Origin: S5-A14a sp022766365
GTDB lineage: Bacteria > Bacillota > Clostridia > Peptostreptococcales > Anaerovoracaceae
Reading direction: 5' to 3' (one strand)
DNA length: 38,392 nt
Assembly: GCA_050313295.1 (NCBI GenBank)
Contig: JBNPLD010000015.1
Shown here: piece by piece, positions 31,430 through 38,392 of the stretch
Position numbering within the stretch: position 1 is the stretch's first letter
Layout: each line of letters begins with the position of its first letter
Translations under genes and position numbers: made by a program
The notes under the pieces: model-generated
Databases searched by the model: none
What the model was told of the DNA's origin: nothing
The model's input: only the letters and a program-made list of their open reading frames with translations

Positions 31430-32833
31430 TTATTTTGTGGTCTGATCGTATTGCTTTGTTTTTACTAAGAATGTGACAGTAATAATAGCAAGTGTTATTA
31501 CTTCAGCAAGTGGAAGGGCGAACCACAGAGCTTCAATACTTTTTAGGCGGGCAAGGAGTATAATGGAAGGAACCAGAAGAATAAGTCCTCTTCCAACTGT
31601 TATGAGAAGAGACTTAACTGCTGCCTCCTGCGCGTTCAAGGACGCAGCGATTACTATATTCAACCCACTGAAGAAGAATGCAACAAAGTAACACCTTATC
31701 CCCAGGGAAGCCATCATGTTAAGTTCGGGATCTACGTTTTTATTGAAAATATCCGCAAAAGGTGTTGCAAAAGCATATAATATAACGTACGAGACAGAGG
31801 CCATGCAGATGGAGGTGATCAACCCGAGCTTAATGACATATCTCAGGTCAGCCGTTTTCCCACGACCGTGGCAGTTACTGATAAGAGGTTGCATACCCTG
31901 ACCGATGCCGTTAAAAAGTGCATTAACAACAAAACCTATATTAGCTACAATTGAATAGGCTGATACCCCAAGATTTCCTGAAATCGTCCAGAAAGCAATA
32001 TTAAATGCAATCATCGACAGCCCCGATGAAATTTCAATTATAAAATTTGAAAGTCCCAGAACTAAAACACCTCTGGATATCCAGAAAGCATTTCTAAGCG
32101 GACTGATCTCACGGTTCTCGTCAGTGATGACCATTTCTCTAAGGTTTCCGAATCTGAAACTGCTTTTACCTTTCAGGAAGTAAGTTGACAGTACCAAAAG
32201 CCCTACTATAGGAGCAGTCCCTGTAGCCAGTGCTGCCCCAAACATACCCATTTTCAAGGGGTATATAAATATCCAATCAAGAATTAAATTAGTAAAATTG
32301 CCGGCGAGAAGAGAGGCTGTGGCAAATTTGGGAGCATTATCATTTCTAATAAATGCAACTACTATATTATTGAGCATAAATGGCACAGCAAAGGTTGAAA
32401 CTACACGGATATAGGTTCCGGCGTAGGGAACTGTCTCATTATCTCCACCAAAGAGATAGGCAAGGTCTATGGCGAAAAGCCGCCCTCCGATGAAAAAAAC
32501 AAAACCGACAATAACGGCAGCAACAACAGCAAATGTGAATATTTTGTTGGCAAGATTCTTATCACCTCGAGCTTTGGTTACAGCAAAAAGCGTGGAACCA
32601 CCTACAGACATTAGCATTCCCGTACCTAGAATTATGCTGTATACAGGGAGGGCAATGTTAAGTCCCGCAAGTGCCATCGGACCGATTCCGGTTGCAACAA
32701 AATATGTATCTGCCAGGATGTATGCAGAGAACCCGATCATTGCCAGAACGCTTTGACTGACATAAAGGGCAAAAGACTTCCTCAGGTCTGATTTATTTAA
32801 ACGGTTTGCTTGTAATTCATTATTAGTGCTCAT
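31430..32833 (-). CDS. MATE family efflux transporter
   Basis: A 467-residue membrane protein with about 12 hydrophobic segments, arranged as two similar halves of six, as in MATE exporters (Na+- or H+-driven export of drugs or metabolites). Family features include an N-terminal AMIGFSAYILADTYFVATGIG and the second-half SYVILYAFATPFADIF. The substrate cannot be told. The ATG at 32833 has only a weak AGG site 12 bases upstream. It faces away from lepA. Confidence 0.9.
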   Translation of the reverse strand: MSTNNELQANRLNKSDLRKSFALYVSQSVLAMIGFSAYILADTYFVATGIGPMALAGLNIALPVYSIILGTGMLMSVGGSTLFAVTKARGDKNLANKIFTFAVVAAVIVGFVFFIGGRLFAIDLAYLFGGDNETVPYAGTYIRVVSTFAVPFMLNNIVVAFIRNDNAPKFATASLLAGNFTNLILDWIFIYPLKMGMFGAALATGTAPIVGLLVLSTYFLKGKSSFRFGNLREMVITDENREISPLRNAFWISRGVLVLGLSNFIIEISSGLSMIAFNIAFWTISGNLGVSAYSIVANIGFVVNALFNGIGQGMQPLISNCHGRGKTADLRYVIKLGLITSICMASVSYVILYAFATPFADIFNKNVDPELNMMASLGIRCYFVAFFFSGLNIVIAASLNAQEAAVKSLLITVGRGLILLVPSIILLARLKSIEALWFALPLAEVITLAIITVTFLVKTKQYDQTTK

Positions 32834-32959
32834 AATTTCTATTGTACCTTAAGAATGGGGAGATTTCCATAGGAGTGAGGTTTTATTCGTGCAAAATAAG
32901 TTCAAATATGGTATCATTAAAAATATCTTAACGAAGAAATTTTCAATACGGGAGAAAGT

Positions 32960-34765
32960 ATGGATCAGAAATACATCAGAAATTTCAGTATAATTGCTCA
33001 CATCGATCACGGGAAGAGTACCCTGGCGGATAGGATTATTGAAAATACAGGGTTGGTGGCAAGTCGCGACATGAAGGAGCAATTCCTTGACAATATGGAT
33101 CTGGAGAGGGAAAGAGGTATCACTATCAAGCTCCAGACGAGCAGGCTTGTTTATAAGGCAAAGGATGGCCACGAATATATATTCAATCTGATTGACACCC
33201 CGGGACATGTGGATTTTACATATGAGGTTTCAAGGAGTCTGGCAGCCTGTGAAGGGGCAGTTCTTGTAGTTGATGCGACTCAGGGTGTTGAGGCGCAAAC
33301 GATGGCGAATGTTTATTTGGCTTTAGATGAGGACCTTGAAATTCTCCCTTGCCTGAACAAAATAGATCTGGCCAGTGCCCGCATAGATGAAGTTAAAGAA
33401 GAAATTGAAAATATGATCGGCATTGATACAGAGAATGCGCCACTTGTTTCTGCTAAGGAGGGTATTGGAATTGATGACCTCCTTGAAGCTGTGGTTAAGT
33501 ACATTCCGCAGCCTGACGGGGATCCCGATGCAAGCCTTAAGGCCCTGATTTTCGACTCGGTTTACGACAATTACAGAGGGGTTGTTATTTACACGCGAAT
33601 ATTCGACGGACAGGTGAAGGTGGGAGATGATATTTTGCTTATGAACTCCCAAAAGAAATATGAGGTTACAGAGGTAGGTGTAATGGCTCCATCCCACACC
33701 CCGACAAAACAGTTATCTGCCGGAGATGTTGGATATATCGTCGCTTCTATTAAGCAGGTCAAGGATGCACGAGTAGGAGATACCATAACCCTTGCAGACA
33801 ATCCTACCGACAAAGCCCTGCCGGGATACAAGAAGGTTCAGTCAATGGTTTATTGCGGAATATATCCGGCAGAGGGCGAAAAATATGAGGGTGTTAAGGA
33901 TGCTCTTGAGAAACTACAGGTTAATGATGCTGCATTTCTCTTCGAACCGGAGACTTCCACAGCTTTGGGATATGGCTTCAGGTGTGGATTCCTTGGACTT
34001 CTTCACATGGAAATAATAGTTGAGAGACTGGAGAGAGAATTCGACCTTGGGGTGATTACGACGGCTCCAAGCGTAGTATATAAGGTAGTCAGAAATGACG
34101 GAACTGTTGAAATGATACAAAATCCAACGAACCTTCCTCCGTTGACTGAGATTGAGCACATTGAAGAACCCATGGTTAAGGCTGATATTATTATTCCAAA
34201 AGAATATGTGGGGTCCGTAATGGAAATGTGTCAGGAAAGACGAGGAACAATGCTCCATATGGAGTATATAGCGGGAGATCGCGTAGACCTTCACTATGAC
34301 ATGCCTTTAAATGAGGTGATTTATGACTTTTTCGATGCTCTTAAATCCAAGACAAGGGGCTACGGTTCATTAGACTACGAATTTGAACGATATGAGAAAA
34401 GTCAGCTTGTGAAGCTTGATGTGCTTCTCAACAAAACACTGGTGGATGCTTTTTCCATGATTGTCCATGAGTCAAGGGCATATGCAAGAGGAAAGTTCGT
34501 ATGTGAAAAGCTCAAAGAGGTTATACCGATGCATCAGTTTGAGGTTCCGATTCAAGCTGCAATAGGACAGAAGATAATTGCAAGAACAACTGTTAGGGCA
34601 TACCGTAAGGACGTTATAGCCAAATGCTATGGCGGAGATATATCCAGAAAGAAAAAGCTCCTTGAGAAGCAAAAACAAGGAAAGAAACGAATGAGACAGT
34701 TCGGAAAAGTGGAGGTACCACAGGAAGCCTTTACGGCAGTTTTGAAGTACGATGAGAATAAATAA
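32960..34765 (+). CDS. lepA: Elongation factor 4 (LepA) GTPase
   Basis: A 601-residue ribosome-dependent GTPase that helps back-translocation and stress-time translation. Motifs: AHIDHGKST (residues 13-21), the switch region RERGITIK, DTPGH about residue 80, and NKIDL. The LepA-specific C-terminal domain ends KKRMRQFGKVEVPQEAF. GGAGAA precedes the ATG. hemW follows, the usual gene order in Firmicutes. Confidence 0.98.
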   Translation: MDQKYIRNFSIIAHIDHGKSTLADRIIENTGLVASRDMKEQFLDNMDLERERGITIKLQTSRLVYKAKDGHEYIFNLIDTPGHVDFTYEVSRSLAACEGAVLVVDATQGVEAQTMANVYLALDEDLEILPCLNKIDLASARIDEVKEEIENMIGIDTENAPLVSAKEGIGIDDLLEAVVKYIPQPDGDPDASLKALIFDSVYDNYRGVVIYTRIFDGQVKVGDDILLMNSQKKYEVTEVGVMAPSHTPTKQLSAGDVGYIVASIKQVKDARVGDTITLADNPTDKALPGYKKVQSMVYCGIYPAEGEKYEGVKDALEKLQVNDAAFLFEPETSTALGYGFRCGFLGLLHMEIIVERLEREFDLGVITTAPSVVYKVVRNDGTVEMIQNPTNLPPLTEIEHIEEPMVKADIIIPKEYVGSVMEMCQERRGTMLHMEYIAGDRVDLHYDMPLNEVIYDFFDALKSKTRGYGSLDYEFERYEKSQLVKLDVLLNKTLVDAFSMIVHESRAYARGKFVCEKLKEVIPMHQFEVPIQAAIGQKIIARTTVRAYRKDVIAKCYGGDISRKKKLLEKQKQGKKRMRQFGKVEVPQEAFTAVLKYDENK

Positions 34766-34832
34766 AGCGTGTCAGAGAGGAGAAAAAACCTGGGAAAAAT
34801 ATTCAGAAATAGAACACAACGGAAATGATAAA

Positions 34833-35939
34833 ATGAAGCCTTTGGGCATATACATTCATGTGCCGTTTTGTGTATCAAAATGTGGTTACTGCGGCTTTTA
34901 TTCACACGTAGGCACTCAAAAGGATTATGAAGACTATACGGAAAAAGCGGTCAATTCCATAAAACAAAGTAAAGTCTCAGCAGAATCCTTCTATGTGGAC
35001 AGCATATTCTTTGGGGGAGGCACTCCCTCACTCTTGTCACCTTCCATGATTGAAAGAATACTGGAAAGTTTGTACAGCAAATTCAGGATTACGGGAGATG
35101 TTGAGATAACCGTGGAATCAAACCCCGGAACGTTGACTTTTGACAAGTTAAAATGCTATAAGAGTTTGGGAGTAAATCGGCTGAGTCTCGGTGTCCAGAG
35201 TTTCAGCGATGAAGAATTGAAGTTTATAGGGCGAATTCACAATTCCGAAACCGCAAGGGACACCATTGGTTTGTGCAGGGATGTCGGGTTTGAAAACATC
35301 AATCTGGATCTGATATTTTCTTTGCCGGGACAGATGCTTGAAGGATGGCAGAAAAATCTTAAAGAAGCCGTTATGCTGGAACCGGAGCATGTATCCGCAT
35401 ACGGTTTGCAGCTTGAAGAGGGAACGGATTTTTTTAAAAGGTTTCAAGCAGGTGAGTTTTCTGAGACAACAGATGAACTTGATCGCAAGATGTATCACCT
35501 GACATGTGAGTATTTAAAGAAAAGCGGTTTTAATCACTATGAGATTTCGAACTGGGCGAAGCCGAGTTTTGAGTGCAGACACAATCTGAAATACTGGACA
35601 TTTCAGGATTATCTTGGCATAGGTCCTTCAGCATCATCTTTCATAAATGGCACCAGGTTTAATGTGAATGAGAATTGGAGTACTTGCGATATGCATCTCA
35701 ATAGTTTGAAGGATTCAGCGGGAGAGTTTTCTTTTACAGCTCTAAGAACTAAAGATGGAATTGATTTTGAAATATTTGAGAAGAAAATCGGCGTCCCTTT
35801 CTGGTCGGTTTATGGAGAACAAAGGGAAAAAATTGAAAAACTCTCAGGAGAGGGATTAATTGATTTAGATAAACGCGGATTAAGATTGACGTCGAGAGGA
35901 ATCGATATTTCCAACGGTATAATGTCTATATTCGTGTGA
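34833..35939 (+). CDS. hemW: Radical SAM heme chaperone HemW
   Basis: A 368-residue radical SAM protein of the HemN/HemW family. The cluster motif C13-x3-C17-x2-C20 lies in HVPFCVSKCGYCGFYS, followed by FFGGGTPSLL and GVQSFSDEELKFIGR. HemW proteins lack coproporphyrinogen oxidase activity and insert heme into respiratory proteins. I prefer the ATG at 34833, which gives the family's usual MKPLGIYIHVPF start; an in-frame ATG at 34752 overlaps lepA but has no ribosome site. The lead position is Gly rather than the usual Asp or Ser after the last cysteine. Confidence 0.93.
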   Translation: MKPLGIYIHVPFCVSKCGYCGFYSHVGTQKDYEDYTEKAVNSIKQSKVSAESFYVDSIFFGGGTPSLLSPSMIERILESLYSKFRITGDVEITVESNPGTLTFDKLKCYKSLGVNRLSLGVQSFSDEELKFIGRIHNSETARDTIGLCRDVGFENINLDLIFSLPGQMLEGWQKNLKEAVMLEPEHVSAYGLQLEEGTDFFKRFQAGEFSETTDELDRKMYHLTCEYLKKSGFNHYEISNWAKPSFECRHNLKYWTFQDYLGIGPSASSFINGTRFNVNENWSTCDMHLNSLKDSAGEFSFTALRTKDGIDFEIFEKKIGVPFWSVYGEQREKIEKLSGEGLIDLDKRGLRLTSRGIDISNGIMSIFV

Positions 35940-36039
35940 ATATAAGCCGTTGAAATGCGAATATTCCAAATCTGTCATGTTTTTTTGAATATGTTTGCAG
36001 CTATATTACAATATAAAATATTTCGAAGTGGAGGATACT

Positions 36040-37590
36040 ATGGAAAAGTATATCTTAGCCTTGGACCAGGGGACTACCAGCTGTCGTGCCATTATTTATG
36101 ATAAAAAAGGAAATCCTGTAATAACATCTCAAAAGGAATTTCGCCAATTTTTTCCGAAGTCAGGCTGGGTTGAACAGGATGCTATGGAGATTTGGACGAC
36201 TCAGATGAATGTTGCACAGGAAGCCATACTGAAACTGAATGGTGACTATCAAAACATCGAAGGTATTGGGATTACAAATCAAAGAGAAACGACAATTGTC
36301 TGGGATAAAACCACGGGTCGACCTGTTTATAATGCTATAGTTTGGCAATGTAGGAGAACGGCAGATTATTGCCAACAACTCAAGGACGATGGTTATGATA
36401 AACTTTTTAAGGAAAAAACCGGCTTGGTTATAGATAGTTACTTCAGTGCAACGAAACTTCGATGGATTCTGGAAAATGTAAATGGAGCGAGGGAAAAAGC
36501 TGAGAAGGGAGAGTTGCTATTCGGAACCGTGGAGACTTGGCTCATTTGGAAGATGACCGGTGGTAAGGTTCATGTTACCGATTATTCCAATGCGTCAAGA
36601 ACCATGATGTTCAACATCAATAATCTGTGTTGGGATAAAGAGATACTTAAAATTTTAAATATCCCGGAGAAAATGTTACCTGAGCCTGTTCCCTCCTCAA
36701 AGGTCTATGGAGAAACAAAGAAAACCATATTCGGAGGACCAATCAAAATTGCAGGTGCAGGCGGGGACCAGCAGTGTGCTCTTTTTGGACAGACTTGTTT
36801 TGAAGAGGGTGATGTGAAATCCACCTATGGCACCGGTAATTTTCTCCTTATGAATACAGGAGATAAGCCTGTAAAATCTGACAATGGGTTGTTGACAACC
36901 ATTGCATGGGGCATAGGCGACGAGCTTAAATATGCCGTTGAGGGGTCTGTATTTGTTTGCGGAGCAGCGATTCAATGGCTTAGAGACGAATTGCAAATCA
37001 TCGGTAAAGCTTCGGCATCAGAGCCTGCAGCCAAATCTGTGGAAGATAGCGGGGGAGTATATTTTGTGCCATCATTTGTTGGTCTTGGAGCACCATACTG
37101 GGATTCCGGTGCAAGGGGCACAGTTGTTGGATTAAGTCGTGGTACCAGCAGAGAACATTTTATAAGGGCGACTGTCGAGTCAATGGCATATCAGTGTAAG
37201 GACCTGTATGATGTTATGAAGAATGGTGCAGAGAAAAAAACCGAAGAATACATGGGTGATGGAGGTCTTAAGGTCGACGGTGGAGCCTGTGCTAATAATT
37301 TTCTTATGCAGTTTCAGGCTGATATCATTGGTAAAAGAATAGTCAGACCTAAGGTTATAGAAACAACTTCCTTGGGAGCAGCATACTTTGCCGGTCTTGC
37401 TGTGGGTTATTGGAAGGATAAAGATGATATCAAATCAAATTGGGCGGTTGACAGAGTCTTTGAACCGAAGATGAATGAGGCTGAACGTGAGAAACTTCTA
37501 AAGGGTTGGAGTAGAGCTGTGAAGACAGCACAATATTGGAGCAGTCTCGAAGATGATAGGTCAGGGGAAAGAGTGGGACTTAACAAGTAG
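36040..37590 (+). CDS. glpK: Glycerol kinase
   Basis: A 516-residue FGGY kinase that phosphorylates glycerol to glycerol-3-phosphate. Motifs: ALDQGTTSCRAI at the N-terminus, GITNQRETTIVWDK, GGDQQCALFGQ, TYGTGNF, and DGGACANNFLMQFQADI. GTGGAGG sets the start at the ATG at 36040; an in-frame ATG 15 codons earlier has no site. No glpF or glpD is next to it; the gene stands between hemW and bioY. Confidence 0.97.
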   Translation: MEKYILALDQGTTSCRAIIYDKKGNPVITSQKEFRQFFPKSGWVEQDAMEIWTTQMNVAQEAILKLNGDYQNIEGIGITNQRETTIVWDKTTGRPVYNAIVWQCRRTADYCQQLKDDGYDKLFKEKTGLVIDSYFSATKLRWILENVNGAREKAEKGELLFGTVETWLIWKMTGGKVHVTDYSNASRTMMFNINNLCWDKEILKILNIPEKMLPEPVPSSKVYGETKKTIFGGPIKIAGAGGDQQCALFGQTCFEEGDVKSTYGTGNFLLMNTGDKPVKSDNGLLTTIAWGIGDELKYAVEGSVFVCGAAIQWLRDELQIIGKASASEPAAKSVEDSGGVYFVPSFVGLGAPYWDSGARGTVVGLSRGTSREHFIRATVESMAYQCKDLYDVMKNGAEKKTEEYMGDGGLKVDGGACANNFLMQFQADIIGKRIVRPKVIETTSLGAAYFAGLAVGYWKDKDDIKSNWAVDRVFEPKMNEAEREKLLKGWSRAVKTAQYWSSLEDDRSGERVGLNK

Positions 37591-37615
37591 TACGTCACCT
37601 ATTGTATATAACAGG

Positions 37616-37644
37616 TTGACAAAATAGATAAAATAAATGATAAT
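37616..37644 (+). promoter_or_regulatory. bioY promoter
   Basis: TTGACA (37616-37621) and GATAAT (37639-37644) are 17 bp apart. The -35 lies in GGTTGACAA, one mismatch from half of a BirA operator; the other half is only weakly matched. Confidence 0.65.
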
Positions 37645-37677
37645 AGTCAAGTAATTAAAAAAAGAATGGAGATTTAC

Positions 37678-38235
37678 ATGAGGAAAACCAAACTTTATTA
37701 TTTGACTATCACGGCCTTGTTTACGGCACTTATTGCAGTTGGAGCATTTATCAGGATTCCTATGCCTATGTTGCCGTTTACAATGCAGACTTTTTTCGCT
37801 ATGTTAGCTTGTTTTTTGCTTCCCAAGAAGTATAGTGCTTCATCGGCAGCACTATATCTTATTTTAGGACTGATAGGACTGCCTATATTTACAAGCGGCG
37901 GAGGGCCGGGCTATGTTTTGACGCCGGGGTTCGGATATCTTGTAGGTTTTATAGTGGCTAATTTTGCAGGAGGGTATGTTCTAGAGAAAAAGGTACCGTT
38001 GGAATGTTCAGGGCTGCCTTTGTTCGGTGACTACATTGCAGCGGGAGTGGTGAACATTCTGGTTGTTTACATATTCGGACTTGGATACTGGTACATGCTT
38101 GCAAATATGATTACGGGCAACGGAATCGGACTTTGGCCTCTGATTCTTAATGGATTTTTGATGACTTTTCCGGGAGATCTTATTAAGATGATAGTGGCAA
38201 CTCTGGTTGCTGTGAGGGTAAAGAAGATTATTTAA
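37678..38235 (+). CDS. bioY: Biotin ECF transporter substrate-binding protein BioY
   Basis: A 185-residue membrane protein with six hydrophobic segments, the biotin-binding subunit of an energy-coupling-factor transporter. The conserved LIGLPIFTSGGGPGYVLTPG and FGYLVGFIVANF motif is present. Shared ECF ATPase genes are not in the window. GGAG six bases before the ATG at 37678 sets the start; the ATG at 37666 is too near this site. The gene has its own promoter. Confidence 0.95.
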   Translation: MRKTKLYYLTITALFTALIAVGAFIRIPMPMLPFTMQTFFAMLACFLLPKKYSASSAALYLILGLIGLPIFTSGGGPGYVLTPGFGYLVGFIVANFAGGYVLEKKVPLECSGLPLFGDYIAAGVVNILVVYIFGLGYWYMLANMITGNGIGLWPLILNGFLMTFPGDLIKMIVATLVAVRVKKII

Positions 38236-38352
38236 AATCATATTTTCGCAATATGCTTATTGTATTTTTTACGTTGATTGTGCTTACAAACTAAAAATAT
38301 CTCAGATATTCATGTCGAATATAGGATTTAGCATACAAGAATACATAGACCG

Positions 38353-38392
38353 AATAAGGCTTGAACACCTTTAAAGATGTTCAAGCCTTATT
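38353..38392 (+). terminator. Perfect 15-bp hairpin at the window edge
   Basis: AATAAGGCTTGAACA (38353-38367) pairs with TGTTCAAGCCTTATT (38378-38392). It is cut at the window edge, so the T-run cannot be judged. It is the likely end of the bioY transcript. Confidence 0.75.

Noticed and set aside
1..38392. CRISPR array, prophage or integrative element
   Set aside because: No regularly spaced short repeats, integrase, capsid or conjugation genes are visible; the only mobile DNA is the IS256-type element and the tnpB remnant.

Overview
The window looks like chromosomal DNA of a low-GC, anaerobic Gram-positive bacterium of the class Clostridia. This is an inference from strong AGGAGG ribosome sites, TTGACA/TATAAT promoters, a clostridial-type independent phosphoglycerate mutase next to serA and serC, a DUF3793/DUF2325/flavodoxin cluster, an ECF-type BioY, and a tRNA-Leu with encoded CCA. 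I cannot name the species.

Layout. 1-3311 is mostly minus strand: a P-loop protein with a degenerate Walker A, an MsrA-MsrB fusion, a decayed tail of an IS200/IS605 tnpB gene, and a protein that is only a LytTR DNA-binding domain. 3436-8992 is plus strand: a promoter, sbcD-sbcC (DNA end processing), and a cation/proton antiporter gene cut in two by an in-frame TAG. 9137-10684 is a minus-strand operon of flavodoxin, DUF3793 and DUF2325, with two copies of a palindromic operator at its promoter. 10703-12724 carries a small membrane export protein, an NfeD protein and a paraslipin, ending in a perfect 15-bp terminator. 12792-18087 holds serA divergent from serC-apgM, with overlapping promoters, followed by a DD-carboxypeptidase-like protein whose active-site motifs are degenerate. 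uvrC, a DUF1292 protein, a FAD-dependent dehydrogenase and tRNA-Leu(CAG) follow.

22399-25829 is the most unusual stretch. A strong promoter leads into about 490 nt of structured leader RNA. It contains a block that matches the conserved parts of a cobalamin riboswitch and ends in a strong terminator. Downstream lies an 877-residue secreted beta-propeller protein with two almost identical 192-residue repeats and a membrane anchor. Next are a broken IS256-type element (25962-27435) and an AT-rich SdpI-like membrane protein that starts 10 bp from the IS end.

27445-38392 is ordinary housekeeping sequence: a calcium-type P-type ATPase, rpsT and a MATE exporter (all minus), then lepA, hemW, glpK and bioY (all plus), ending at a perfect terminator hairpin on the window edge.

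How the genes work together: serA, serC and apgM share a regulatory region and link glycolysis to serine synthesis. sbcD and sbcC overlap and encode one nuclease. The flavodoxin-DUF3793-DUF2325 genes look like one repressor-controlled unit, possibly metal-responsive. The cobalamin-riboswitch-like leader suggests that the surface propeller protein is made when B12 is scarce. I see no CRISPR array, prophage or rRNA genes.
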